This document shows positions 13,267 through 26,700 of a stretch of DNA of 64,000 bases, piece after piece; position 1 is the stretch's first letter; the number at the start of each line of letters is the position of its first letter. The notes under the pieces were generated by a model. The model was not told where the DNA came from and searched no databases. It saw only the letters and a list, made by a program, of their open reading frames with translations. Source of the stretch: Lineus longissimus (taxonomy: Eukaryota > Nemertea > Pilidiophora > Heteronemertea > Lineidae). The position numbers were made by a program, and so were the translations under genes. Where the stretch lies: positions 17,840,039 through 17,904,038 of the forward strand of contig NC_088317.1 in the NCBI RefSeq assembly GCF_910592395.1, read 5' to 3'.

Positions 13267-13340
13267 TGCATTGTCAAACGAGGGAGTAAATTTGCGAACA
13301 GCCTGAAGTCTCTTTGTCCACGAGTGTTTTCATTATGATC

Positions 13341-16300
13341 TCAATCAACTAAATGTCCAAACGGCGTATAGGGGAACTTAACCTCGTCTGGAGCAACGAA
13401 GATATAATTGGACGCTTTCGTGCTGAACAACAACACATTCTTCAACACTTGAGGGATGTGGAAAGTTTGGACTGCAGTTGATAAACACCCCTTGTTCAGT
13501 TTCCGAACATGACCCCGAACCGCTGCTCGGCAGAGCAACTTCAACGTCGGAACCTCTCGGAAAATGTCCAAGAATTCGTTGAGTGTATCCACCGGTAGGG
13601 GCACTTCAGTCAGCGTGGCTTGAATGACGTCATCAGTCAGGCGATAACAACATCGGTGAAGCAGACGAAAAGAATCGAAGTCCTTCTGGATGAATATTCT
13701 TGTCAGTAGGGTGTCACTGATAATGGTCTCTGACCCACAGCCTGCTATGATCAAAAACGCCAAGGTTTTCTTGATCAGAAGTTCAATGTTCCCCAAGGTC
13801 AGCCATAGTGTGCTTTCAAGATCGCCTTGGGCGTAGCAGGCGTCCTGTAACGAAAAGTTAAAAGAAAAATACTAATTCTATGTAGGTAAATTGAGAATTA
13901 TCCGCGCCAGACCCGTTGTCAGCCTCCGGTAAGGGGAGGGGGAAAGGCAAATCACTTGACTTTTATGGGACCCCAGTACACTGGCTAGTTACGACCATGG
14001 AGTGAAACGTGGAACAGGGCCATCGAGAGATCCCCTCGTTTCTAAATACAATACAAAACTAGTAGGGGGTCTGCATGGTCTTCAAAAGGGGCCAGTTGTT
14101 GATAGGGTATTCGCCACTTGTGAACATTTTTCAAGGTTCATCTTGGCCCCGAATAAGACGGGAGAGTGACTGGAGAAAGTAGTTACCTGTAACAAATGGA
14201 AGATTGATGTGGAGAGGTCGTCATCGAACAGGTACTGGAAATCCCTTGCTCCGGTGGCTGGGTTGGTACCAAGACGCTTCCGCACCAAAGATATGAACGG
14301 AGTTTCCTGGTTGATGTCTTTAATTCTTCCATCACACCCCGTTAGGAGGAGCAACTCCATGATCTCTATACCAGAAGTTGACCGTTTGTTCATTAGAGTT
14401 TCAACTCGAGCCCGAACAAATCGTCTCATTCCAGACATCTCGAAGATATTTGCGCACGCAGCGGCAAACGGGGTGCGGGATTTTGAATCAGTTGCGTTAA
14501 CGTGTGCTTCACGTGACAGAAGGTCAAGGACACAGAAGAGGTGCCCTCTTTCGGCTGCTCTGTGAAGTGCAGTTTCTCCCTCTTTGCTTTTGGCATTGAT
14601 GTCTATTTCCGGCACTTGTTTCAGAAGCTCTCTGATGATTTTAAGGTTGCCCCTCTCGCTGGCGTAATGGAGGGCCTGTTGACCACGGTTGTCCTTTTTC
14701 AAGGCATCTGCCTTGTTTTCTAAGAATAGTTTGACAATTGCCTGGTGTCCATGGAGACAGGCCGTCATCAGGGGCGTGATCCCATTCACGTCAGCCAAGT
14801 CCACTGTGGCGCCTAACTGTATTAGGACGGACGCAGCGTGCGTAATACCGTGGACCGCGCAAAAGTGGAGTGCACTGTCGCCCCCTGAGCCGCAGCAGTC
14901 AACATCAACCCCGAAATCGACTATTCTCTGAAAGTGGTACAGATCTGCACGCCAGCAGACCTGGTGGAGGCCGCGCTGAGAAAAGAAGTGCTTTACGTCT
15001 GCTGTGATCAGATACTTCTCCATGAGAACATCTACAAGTTCCAGATAACCATCCTCGACGGCACTGAGTAAGAACTGTCGACCCTCCTCTGGGTCTAACT
15101 GGGCGCCATTTTGGATTAGCAGTTCCATGCATGACACGTGACCACCACGTGCTGCCATGCGTAATGCAGATTTCAAATCGAAAGTTCCGGCTGGGGATTC
15201 TGTGGCATTCAAATACTTCTTAAGCAAATCAATGTCACCGTTTGATGCGGCGATGTGAAGAGGGGTGAACCCTTCGAAGTTCTTCCAGTTAGATTTCGCG
15301 TTGTACTGAAGAAGCAAATCAACGAGTGCGGCATTGCGCTGCCTTGTCGCCAAATGTAGTGCCGTGTTCCTCTCTTGGTCCATAAAGTTCACGTCAATGC
15401 CATTTTGAAGACACAAATCCGCTACACCGAGATGGTTTTTTCGCACCGCGATATGAAGCGCGGTGTTGCCACGGCCGTCCTTGGCATGCTTAGGGATGTC
15501 CTCCCTGGCTAGGAGCTTGTCAACTTCTTCCAGGTCGCCAAGGAGACAAGCGATATGAAGATATGTCATTCGCTCAGGCGGGACTTCCGCGCCAAACTCT
15601 CGAAGCAACTTCATAAGTGGTACATTCTGTTCGTTATACGCAACGCAAATAGGTGGTAGCTCTGTCGCAGAGTATACATTTACTTCACATCCTCTCTGAA
15701 GGAGCATGCGTATGATGTTTACATTTCCATTCAAGCAGGCTAATGCAAATGGCGTCTTTCCCTTCCCAAGATGATGAATATCTGCTCTTCTTTTTATCAG
15801 AATCTCGACCACTTGAGCGTTACCACGGTTACAAGCCTCATGAAGGGACGTCAAGTTATGTTTATTCAAAGCATCCACGTCTGCTCCAGCGTCCAACAGA
15901 ACAGTGCATATGTCAACAGCCCCTCGTCTGCTTGCAATGTGGAGGGGAGTGTCAACACTGTCAAAACTCATGACGTCAGCACCCAACTCAAGGATCTTCC
16001 TCACGGTAGTGACGTCAGAACTCCGGCAAGCAAGATGGAGGGGCCTCTCCAAGTATTTGTTTTGAACATTGATATTTGCACCTCTGTCCAAAAGTTTCTT
16101 CATGACTCTAGCCTCGCCGCGTCTTGCAGCAAGGATTAGGGGCGAAGAACCATCAAGAGCAGACGATTCCAAATCGGCGCCATTTTCGATGAGAAAATTC
16201 AAGATGTCTTTGTGACCATATTCGATGGCTACGTGAAGTGGCCGCCTGATGTATTTGGCAGCACTGCAGTTCACGTCAGTCGTGTGAGACTTCACCTCGT

Positions 16301-16361
16301 TGACGAGGTCTTCGGAAAGTTGACCAGTTTCACACGCATTCAGCAGTCGGACGATGTCCAT
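13341..16361 (-). CDS. Ankyrin-repeat protein with C-terminal SOCS box
   Basis: A two-coding-exon gene on the minus strand: 16361-14187 (donor CAG|GTAACT) joined in phase 0 to 13844-13341 (acceptor TTACAG), giving about 892 residues. Residues 1-700 form about 19-20 ankyrin repeats, many with the classic TPLHxA and GADV/GANI pattern. The last 50 residues read as a SOCS box (PTLKLLCRAAVRGHV, then FHIPQVLKNVLLF). This order is that of the ASB family, substrate receptors of Cullin-5/Elongin ubiquitin ligases, but the ankyrin array is longer than in most ASB proteins. The start was chosen at the ATG at 16361 (MDIVRLLNACETGQ); the frame stays open upstream to a possible acceptor (TTTTCAG, about 16396), so a 5' exon may exist. 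A CARD gene lies just upstream on the same strand. Confidence 0.85.
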
Positions 16362-17314
16362 TTTTGGGATCGGACGATACACTGGAAGTTTTGCTGAAAA
16401 TGGAAGGCAGTTGCCATCAGTGTGGTAAAATTGTTTGCCTTCAAGACGACGACGTCCACAAGTACAGAGAAAGGGTCCAGTTCCAGTCTGGTTACTCTAA
16501 GGTTCTCGCACTTGTCATTGACTTGTCATCAATGGCAAATGGTACCGTGCGTAGCCAAAAGCTGCACAGTGAGGACAGAGGTACTGTGACAGCACGGACC
16601 GGACATACCGAATGACCTTTGTCGTTCACGATCAGAGGATACTGCATGACGGGATTGCATGCATACTCTACAATGCAATATAGAGTCAAATACAGTGCTC
16701 CAGAACGACGTAGCATAGTGGTGAAGACCTTGAATGTAGCAAGTCAACAAGGCCTATTGCCAACATGCCGCACAATTTCCTACCTTTCTTCCTTTGCTCG
16801 CGGGTGCTGCCTGACGAATGTAGACTTGAAGCCGTAGATCATGCATAGGCAACTAAATGTACTAAATGCACTTCTTGTGGTATGTATATGTACATGTGGC
16901 TCCTCATGGGAACACTGACTACAGATCGATGGGCACCTTTCCGTAGACAGTTAGATGAATGCGTGCATAATTCTCAGTTGGCCTCATTGACAAGAGATGG
17001 CGATGGTATTGAACTGGCCTGTAGGTGAGAAGAATTAGCATGACTTTATGACGACAGACCTTCATTGTTTACAGGGATTGCTAAACCTGCCTAAACCTGT
17101 CCCATCTGATAGGCGCAGATGCCGATGCGAGGAGGTTCGCTGTCGGAGCATCTTCAGAAATTTCACAGCTTGTATCTGAGGTATTAAATGTGTTTTACCA
17201 TGTGTTCAATGATTCGATATGGAAACTGGAATGGCGACATGCGCACGTCATTGAGCAAATGGGTTGGGCTGGGAAGAGAGAAGAGAAACACAGACGTACA
17301 TGTATATATTTTGA

Positions 17315-17320
17315 TTTATT
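17315..17320 (-). terminator. Polyadenylation signal of the CARD gene
   Basis: AATAAA on the minus strand, about 135 bp beyond the TAG stop of the CARD gene. It supports the CARD gene ending here rather than continuing into the ankyrin gene. Confidence 0.5.
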
Positions 17321-17452
17321 GAAATCATATCACAGTCTGATAACCTCGAGTGGGCGGGAAGCGAAACCCAACGCCAACGTCTTGCTCCTACGGTCCCGCT
17401 ATTCAGGTATAATTTCAGTTTTTGGCCTATCATTGTTTTTTCCGCTAATGTC

Positions 17453-19254
17453 CTACAGATTTTTGAAGAAATGCGCCAACCGGAAATTCTTCGCCGTGAC
17501 GTATTCCATTTCCCGATTCATAACATTTACGACGTCATACTTTTTTCGGGCCTGTTCTTGTTTTAAAGCATTGATGTTCAGCAGCCATTTTAACCCTTTC
17601 TCCTCACTGCGGAGCGATCGAACTTTTTTCTGGTAGTGTTTTTTCTCGGTGTCGTAATGGACCATGAGGTTCTCCAATTGATGTGAAGCAGCGATTTGGA
17701 GATCTCTTCGTTTCGTCAGGTGTGGACGAGGTTCCACAGTTTTGATTTTCTGAAAGAGTTAAAGGGAGCCAATAGAGAACATAAACTCATTATTTGGACA
17801 AAGTGGTCGGTGATTACAGTAACTATCATTAGTTCAGTAGTCAGCTCATTGAGTTCTTTGTTTACCTAACTGACTCTCGTCGGGTCTCAATGAAGCTCAC
17901 GTACCATAAAGAGATAACACCGATACTATAATGCAGTAAAAACGATTCGCATGAGCATGACTAAATTCCCCACCTTGCCACTAGATGGCTCTTATCCCCA
18001 TGAGATATGCATGTACTCTATTTCATGTGTGCATATGTATGATTATTGCAATTGGAGCTTAAGACAAAATGGTTAAGCTTGGTGAGATACCAACAAGACA
18101 TACTCACCTTATAAGCCAAGTATCTGTTATCTGTCCCTTTTTCGAAGGTCATACCAAGGTCACCAGAGTTGGGATTGTCGCTAACGTAGTCGATGTCTTT
18201 AGAACTCCTCACACTGTATTCCGTGTCATTCCTGTTCGCGTAGGGAACTGCTCGGTTTGACTTGGAAAGAAAAAGAACATCGAGTTTAGACAGCCAAGAA
18301 CTACTGGTATTTTAAAGTTGGAATTTGAATGGGTAACATTCGGTTTTTGATTCTGACTTCTCTCATTTCTGGAAAATGTTTAAGATGCCCATGGACAATA
18401 ACTAAAATCGACTGTTAGCCAGCGCCCCCTGTAGGCTACACAAGTGGGATGGAAGAGGATGCAAAGCTGATCAGAGGGATCGTTACGCTCCCAATAGCGA
18501 TGGTGTTGGTCAACGCATCCATGTCTAATCGCAAGCCATCGTTTTGTAAAACACTGCATCGTGAGTGCAACCGACCGTCTGCAGCAGTCTCCTACTCACC
18601 CGACCATCTCCCATCAGAGACGACTCCCTTTCGTCCTCATCTTCCGAGGGCCCTCCACCAATAGCATGCCTTGTCTCTTGTTCCAATTCTTCTGCCAGCC
18701 AACCATGTCCCGACTTGCGGAGCACCAAAAGGAATATGTTGAATGTGCGGACGCCTTCGTATTTCAGCAGGTCTAGGAGGCGGCCAACTCTTCTGACGTT
18801 GTTACGTTCGGCCTGGAGGAAGAAAGAAAATGTCTTACCATCTCACATTCAATACCTTTTACCATAAAACTGGTCTGAAGCGATGCAAAATGCATGTATG
18901 TTTTGAGCTTGGGTGTTTCGTTGGGCGAAAATATGCAATCCTTAAATGTTTTCAGGGATATGGCCTAATGGCACTTCATCTACTAGGACTTGACGTATAA
19001 TACTTACTCTAATCAAGTGTAACGACTCAGAAGAGAAGAGTTGCTCATTTCGCATCACCTCGAAGACGGATGGCGAAAAGATGAAATGCCGCGTCAGCTT
19101 CGTACGGAATCTCTCCAGTAAATAACGCACAGTATAGCTCTCTCTCAGGGCAATGTTCGTGCTGAATTTCTTTGTATCCTTTCCGCCTGCCATAAAGGTC
19201 ACGTGCTTTTTCGGCCGCAAGGGGTAGTAGGTTGGGGCGATGTCGCACTTGTAG
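17453..19254 (-). CDS. CARD-domain protein with C-terminal helical region
   Basis: Four exons in phase: 19254-19008, 18812-18600, 18260-18108 and 17749-17453, all with good GT-AG signals. The first two encode a death-fold CARD: YLLERFRTKLTRHF (helix 1), FSSESLHLIRAERNN across the first splice junction, then VGRLLDLLKYEG, FNIFLLVLRKSG and HGWLAEEL. An acidic linker (SEDEDERESS) and a polar region follow, then about 70 residues rich in K, E, Q and R that should form helix or coiled coil. CARDs join apoptotic or inflammatory signalling complexes by CARD-CARD contact. No caspase, NACHT or kinase domain is seen, so an adaptor role is inferred. The 5' end is uncertain: the frame is open to a possible acceptor at 19255-19260, and the first in-frame ATG is at 19193, so an upstream exon may be missing. 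Confidence 0.8.
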
Positions 19255-19272
19255 CTGTAGTAATCCAGGGTG

Positions 19273-19317
19273 AGGTCACGTGTATTACCAAGGTCAAGAG
19301 GTCAAGGTTATGACCTT
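19273..19317. promoter_or_regulatory. Cluster of nuclear-receptor-type half sites with an E-box
   Basis: AGGTCA occurs at 19273-19278, 19291-19296 and 19299-19304; the last two form a direct repeat with 2-bp spacing. AGGTTATGACCT at 19305-19316 is an inverted pair with no spacer. CACGTG lies at 19277-19282. The cluster sits just upstream of the first CARD exon I can see. The sequence is certain; regulatory function is only a suggestion. Confidence 0.3.
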
Positions 19318-19319
19318 GA

Positions 19320-22300
19320 ACATCAATTGTTTATGTATTTCTCGCTGTTCTTTAATTGTTTTTTTACTTCATTGTAACTGCCAAAGACGACTAATCAGAA
19401 ATGATCCATTTGTCGAATTTGTTGAAGATGGTGATGTGATGCTTTCTAACCCTAGAAAGAGAAAGAACAAAATTAGACTAAAATTATAAATGTAAGGTTC
19501 CTGAAGTAAAGATAGCAACATAATAAGACATTGTGGTACCCCTATATTAGCGTGATGTTAAAAATAAAAAGATCGTTTAAAATCTTGAATAGAACCCTAT
19601 ACCTGACATCAGCCCCTTTTTAGTGCCAGCTCGCTTGTCATTGATGCATTCTGTATGGACATCTTAGCTCGGAATGTTTGCTATCCTGTTTACCAGGACA
19701 GAGCAATAAGTCACATCTTGATAAAATCATCAAAGTGATGGTCAAAACACATACATACCATGGTGGCGTTCCTTACTTGCCAATTTTTCTTCAAGGAAAT
19801 GGAGTTTTTGGTAAGTAAAAAGTCCTAAACGCTTATTGGAACTCCTGTTAGTGTCTCTAATGTTATTCCGATATGTCATCGGTGTTTGACCAGTGGGGCA
19901 TAGTGACAGTCACAATTAAAGACGATATCACTGAATAGATATGACTGACTGAATAAGCTCCGATGGCGTTTGATAGACATATCAATGCTAGAATATTCAA
20001 AAGTGCGTTGAACTTGTGAAAATGCCTTGAAACGCATTATTTATAGGTATTGATAAAGGTTATCTTTAGATCTCTATGTTTATATTAATATAATTGCCGA
20101 TGTGCCACCTTTATTCCAACAAATCAGTTATTTGCCGTATTGAGACCAGATCATATCGTATAACCGTAATGGGCTAGTTACCAGTCAAGCAAATCGGGCA
20201 GAGGAACCATTTGGGGACATTATGGCGTTTTATTGTCAATATAAATATTACTTAGCGGGCGAAAAGGACACTACTGTCACTTTTTCAACCTGAGGCTGCG
20301 ACCAGAATATTGCTTTGATCAAATGCGTTGCCGCTTCCTGAAGGAGTATTTCACCATTACCCTTTACCCCTCTCCCGCATCAAAAGTACATGTGGCACCA
20401 AAAGAAGAAAAATGTATCAAAAGGTTGCAACTGAATTACATGATATTAAGAAAACCTCCTGAAATAAGGGATCACTCCTTGATTGAAATATACGTTACCC
20501 CGATGTAATCATATACTTACTACATTTCAATTGAAAAGCAAGGTGTTCACCGAAATGTATCACTGTTTACTATCCGAAAGTTACATTGCCCATTTAGTAG
20601 TGGTTCCGATGCACACGCTTTACTAATACAAAATAGTACAGACCATGTGCAAGTTCTCCATGTGTTATACTTACACTGCATATTTCTGCCATGTTTACAA
20701 ATGCATCAACATACGCCAATGCCGTTGACAAATATGCTAGGCCTAGGATTACCGTTTGCTTGGACTGTGAATATACATTACTGAAGGGCATTAGATTAAT
20801 GCACAAACTAAGCTATATTGATTTAGATTGATAGTTCTGTGATATGATTACGTGGGGCCATTTACGAAAAGTATTATCACATATCAATGCCGTTTGTGAA
20901 CTGTCACTGAATCATTTTACGTTTTCTTAAATTTGTTTTTGGTGACGAGTCTGGTGTCTCATTCGGACTCGTGCAACTAAGATTTATTTACCCTTTCGGT
21001 TCTTCTCTCAATGCTCATCCTGAACTTCAGGCCAAGACTTGGCATCAACGACCTCGCTTTGTAACGTCTGCGAGTGGAGGAGCAGCTGAGACCATACTAC
21101 TGACTCTGGTTTTATGCTTAATGCTATACAATACAAAATTCACTCGATACGCCAACAGAACAAGGCATTCGTGGACATACTGTGATGAAGTGCTGCTATG
21201 GCGCCATTCAATAGAATTCAAATGAACAAAGTAAACAGCCACGTGTTCAATTGCTCCAGGTGTTGGAGAGGCGACTACGCATGGCACGCAAGCTGGCGAC
21301 CACTGGATGATGACTGCCGGGAAATTCCGGTGTGCTAAAGTTATTGTTCCTAGGACTCTGTTGGGGAACACTGAAATGATCCAAACCTCCCGCTATTGGT
21401 TTGTTTACTGTACTAGTATGTTCCCATGAACAGCAATATCATAAGTGGTCATCACTGTAGTATAAAACAGGTGCATCTGTCTTCGGTCATCAAGGTGCAA
21501 CCATATCACAAGCGGGTGTATTTCGAGCAGAATTGTTCTTGTGCCTCATGAGTTAATAGTCGATATTAGAATGGAAGTTTCAACGGGAAGATCCTAAATA
21601 CATTTACACAAGGGTGAAATCAATGCGGATATTGACACAGCTAGGCCTATATTCGTGTGTACCCTCTGTACATTTCCACATTAGGCTCATGCATCTATAT
21701 TGACGAAGTGCAAGTGTATAACCTGGGGGCATCCGATAATTGATCTTGTACGTATTGTGATGCATTCTATTCATACGAAATATGTACAGGTGCGACACGT
21801 GTGTAATATGTTATGTGGGAATGTGTTTTGAATGAAAATTGAATTGAATTTAAATATCATTGGATGTTACACTGTGTTGCTCTACTAAAGCTGCATTCAG
21901 AGGCGCAGGAGGACGAGCAGTAACTTATGCTTGCGCCTATGATAATTTCATCGCCTTGGTCCCTGTGATGAAACTGGACTGAATTCCTTCTTTCGGATTA
22001 CCCCGGTTTAAATATTCAAACTTGGCTGAAAGAGACTTTTGCAGCTTCTAGGAAGCATGAACTGTATCTACCAAAAAGTGTCATCAATCCTTTGACGATT
22101 ATGTTTCGGGTATAATGAAAGTGAATTTGTTGGGAAACGGCAGAAGCTGTTTGGATTCGAGCAAATGAGTTGCCAATTCGCGGCGGTCATAAGGAAAAGG
22201 CTAAAGAAGGAGATCCAGGGCGTATTGTATTCGGTAATTTCCGTATCCTTTCCAAACACTTCCGAAGTTGGACTTCGCGATTTGAGTAGAGATCTACGTG

Positions 22301-23780
22301 TGCATTAGTTCGCCTGGCCTCTTTGAGCGATAAAGCAGGCCCATATACAGGGATACCAAACAAGGAGAGAACTGATGCTGTGATTCTATCACAAGATGCT
22401 TACATCTGCTAAAAAATGACCGCAGACCGTCTTAGGTGACAATTTGGCGTACTTCACCGGCCCCTATGGCCAATTCAAGGTTACCTCACAGAATTGACCG
22501 TCTCCTAAAAGAAGCGACGACTCTGCTTCTGTTTTTAGAAAGGTGGCTGGTGTCGGAGATTGAAATCAACAGTCTGCGGTTGAAATCGACGGATCTGTGT
22601 CCGAAAAGGACAATGAATGTTGGGGTTGATACAGTTGGTGCGGTGAATACGATCAGGATTTGAGAGCTGCTATAACAGAGGTATTGGTCATCATTGCAGA
22701 GGCTTTTGATGACAGTGGATCCGTGGTAAACAGTGTTCTTGCCGACAACTTGACTCGTTTTGATTTCTACTTCATGCAACTGGCAGTCGATGCGTTGACA
22801 CGTTGGTTCATTTGGCCTCATGATACGGCAAGGGTGTCTTTTAAGACCAGTGGCCAGAATGAGTAATATGCTGTCATTTTCAGCTGCTTTTGATTCAATG
22901 ATTACAGAGTATGGCTCAACATTGAGGTCTGCATACAGTTAACGGTGATTGCCTTAACTGTGCCTATGGATATGTGCTGAGTGGATAATCGCAAACACAC
23001 CAGATGTGAATACTAACGTCATTAAGCAGAGCAGACTATAGACCGTTAGACCAGCTGTGGTTTCACCGGCAGGACAGATGATACACGCGCCTAACGACAC
23101 ATAGATGATCTTAAACCGGAACAACATTGAAAGCGACCCCACGCGGACGAAAGTGGAATTGCAGTCCTTTCAGATACAATGCAACGTGTGCTTGGACTTT
23201 CCAATAGGATCTTTTGTGTGATATATTAGATGGTAAGAGATTATTATTGACAGTTGCAACATCTTGTCGAACTCGTGTGATTCTGACGCGCAATTCATTA
23301 TTGGAATTTATGGAAAACTCATGGAGAGTGCCTAGTCTTTCGGAGTGTGCTACACTGAAATATCGAATTTGTGACTGAAGAGACTGGGTAGAAATTTGGG
23401 ATATAACTAAGGATAAACCATCAACAAGACAGTTATCAATTAGCTTCAATTTACATGTGTCTTAAGGGCTGTAAGGGTCCGCTGGAGTCCTAAAAGTAGA
23501 GTACAGTTCCTACGTTTCAATACAGCTTCCACGACGACCTATGGAGTGATTATTCACTTACTATTGATACAACCTTCCAACTTAAGAAGGACGCTCGCTG
23601 AAGAATCGTTCCAAAAGGCATAATAAGCGCATGTAATTGATATTAAACAAAAAAAATCGCAGTTAAATGTTTCAAAAGGGACTGACTTCGGCTGAGGAGT
23701 AACATGAAGTGAGGAATCACTACAAGGGATCAATAAAGGACCGAAATCTTCACTTTTTATCATTTCGTTAAGGACTCATT
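19320..23780. other. Gene-poor stretch
   Basis: No supported gene. A strong minus-strand donor (GTAAGTATAAC, about 20677) follows a short frame beginning ATGGCAGAAATATGC, but its phase does not fit the CARD exon, so I do not link it. A possible decayed membrane-protein gene at 22.5-23.45 kb on the minus strand is described under findings. Confidence 0.4.
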
Positions 23781-23788
23781 TCCAGGAG

Positions 23789-26700
23789 ATGTTCACAATG
23801 GATCCCTATCCAAACTTTAGATGCAGGTTTATATTGAAATATGTGACATTGATTGCCTTCGTAATCACAGTGTTTGGCACGTTGTACATGATGAGCAAGG
23901 ATGACATAACACGGGTAGGTGAACGAGCTTACACACACTCTAATATATCGATAAAAGCATTCATCCAACGATGTCACAGCTTGAAATACCTGCGCCCATA
24001 TACACCATACGATGATGAGAATATTATGTGTTAATTAATTTTCAGCAGGCCCACCGTTGTCACAGCCACTGCGTGTCTGTGGATTATTGCTTAAACTCTC
24101 AGTGAGACATCTGTTACATCCAGGTGTCCTGCTCATATATTGCTCTGTGATCAATTCACTGATAAAACACTCCTGTTACTGCTGAATCCACACAGTTATT
24201 TAATTGAGGGAGACGTAGGGCATGTTTGGCAGTGCAGAAATGGCTTCCACCAGGGCCGCGACTTTTCCATACACTCACGATTACTGAAAACTCGCCGTAG
24301 ACAGACTTGAAATGAGCAAGCTATGGCCAAAACTGCCTTGCAACACTAAAAAACAAACACATCATAAGAGATCAACATGCTTTGTTGTGTTGCAATCTCC
24401 GAGCCTTGCTATTCGTAACTGTCGCTTAGTGAGAACTAGCCAAGTGTTTGGACTCTTCCGGTTTCAGTGGAGATTGGAGCTTGTTCTCTCATAGGTGTTC
24501 AGCTGGGAGGGCTAGTATCTGTTATGAAACAAATTTGACAACCACTGCACAGAACTGTGCTATCATTTCGGGGAAGTTTTTGAAAAGTTCTTCAATTGTA
24601 CCATTTTTAAGTCCAGTCAGCAGTATTGATAAACAACATACACATCACAAAGGTTTAGTTGTAATTGGCATCCATAGCAACACATTACTTAAATATCAAA
24701 TCAATATTATGGTTATGACACTGTATCTATAGTCCAATTTATTAATCAGCATCCGGCGCTGGAAATTCAGCAAGAGACTTTTAATAGTTTGCTTCACGAC
24801 TTATGCCAAACCAGATGTTTAAGAACTAAAACATTATATCTGACAACTGTATGAAAATATAAATGAAATGAAATATTTTTAAAGTTTCTTTTTCGTTTGA
24901 TGTTCTATTTAGCATCTACTTGGCCATGTTGGCAAATAACTTGATTTTAGGCAAAATATTTTTCCTAAAATCTCATTTAAGTAGAAGTTTGTGATCTGCA
25001 TTTTGGTGATGTAACTTGTGTGATTTTCTTCCAGGAATCAAGAAGTGAGTACAAACATCCATCCGTACACATTTGGCATCCAAAAGCCGGAAGTAAACTC
25101 TCCAAGCTACTACGCCTGCGCGAACAGATGGGTGCTTCCGCTTACCGTCCCGTGATGCCAGGTGTTGCTTCCGGCATGAAGTTCTATTTCGAGAACGACA
25201 GCCCCATGGTGAGATTTGTATTGAAGAGGTACCCGCACTACGTGACGCTGGCCAACGCCCCAAAGCCCACCATGGTTCTGCCATTGTCCAATAGGAGATA
25301 CGAAGAGGGACTTGACACGATAGAATCGGCGCAACGCCATCTGCCGAGGGACAAAATAATGGTGTATAATCTTGGATTGACTTCGAAGCAAAAGTCAACA
25401 GTAAGTGCTGATAGATTTATCTAACATCGACCTTTTGAATACTTTACAGCACAAACACTTAACAACAGGTTCATTACGGCCAATTGACCGACCTGTAAGC
25501 TCTTTGTGGGGGTCGATGTTATCCAGATTTCCCTGATAACCATTTGATAAGACTGAAAAACAAGAGAAATTTAGGCCGAAGTGCGAGCGGGCTTTGTTAT
25601 TGTAAATGACCTTTACTTATTCTTACAGCTGGTCAGACTGTGCAATGTGAGGTTAATCGAGTTCCCGTTCCGCAAGTTCCCGCCATATGTTCGTCTGCTG
25701 ATGAAGTTCCATTGGAAACCGATTTTGCTACAAGTATGTATTCAATCAAGTATTTTTAAATGCAAGTCACACCCACTGGTCACCTGGTCCTGGAGGCCTC
25801 TAGATAATCTCTACCCCTTACCCTCCTACGTATATCATGCGTTGATTTCTTCTCTCCTTTCTTTACAGCTTGCCTTGAACGAGTATGGGTCAGTTCTTTG
25901 GTTGGAGTCCTCCACCCGGCTTACGACTGGTGACCTAAGTCAGGCCATCAAGGAGGCGAAAGAAACTGGCATCAAGATCTTTGGAATCAAACACGCCTAC
26001 TCCACGTACAGCGTGACCCACCCTGGGATGCTGAAGTACCTTCCAACAAACATGCGGAGGTTGAAAGTCAGCGGGCAGACGCAGACGGCACCGATGATAA
26101 TTTACCACACGAAAGATATCGAGCGGAAGTTCACGAAATGGTTGGTGCTGTGTGGGTTGGAGAGGTTTTGTTTGGCGCCGCTGCTGTCTAAGCGGCGCTG
26201 CAATGGACTGAAGACCAATAAAGCTTCCAAGCATGCGCGTTATTTAAACTGTCATAGATTTGACCAATCGGCCATAAACATTCTTTTGAAGAATATGTTT
26301 GATTATGATACATCTAAGTTTATTTCGAAACATAGCTTCTCGGTTCTGAAAAGGGGTCCAGCAAAACACTCGAAGAATCTAAAGTACTGCATCGGTCCGG
26401 CAAAAAGTGATCCTCATCAGCAAAACAAGATTTTGGCTGTTGAAGCTCATCTTGCAGCTGGGAGGAAGCGTATTAAGAAACCAAAGGTCAAGGATATTCC
26501 AGTACATAAGGTTCAAGGTCAAATCAGAGGTCAAGGTCAAGGCCAAGCTGCAGCTAAAGTGCGGAAGGCACAAAAGAAGAGGGAACCCGCTAAAGATCCG
26601 TCAGTGAAGGGTTTCCTGAAAAATAAGGCGCGGAAGGCCGTGAAAAAGCCCAGTGTAGAAAGCCCTGGCTCGAAGAGAAATCGGCGGGAGGCAGTACAGG

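Noticed and set aside
20660-20694. Short frame ATGGCAGAAATATGC followed by a strong donor (minus strand) as first exon of the CARD gene
   Set aside because: Its phase does not match the first supported CARD exon; linking it would need an unseen exon.
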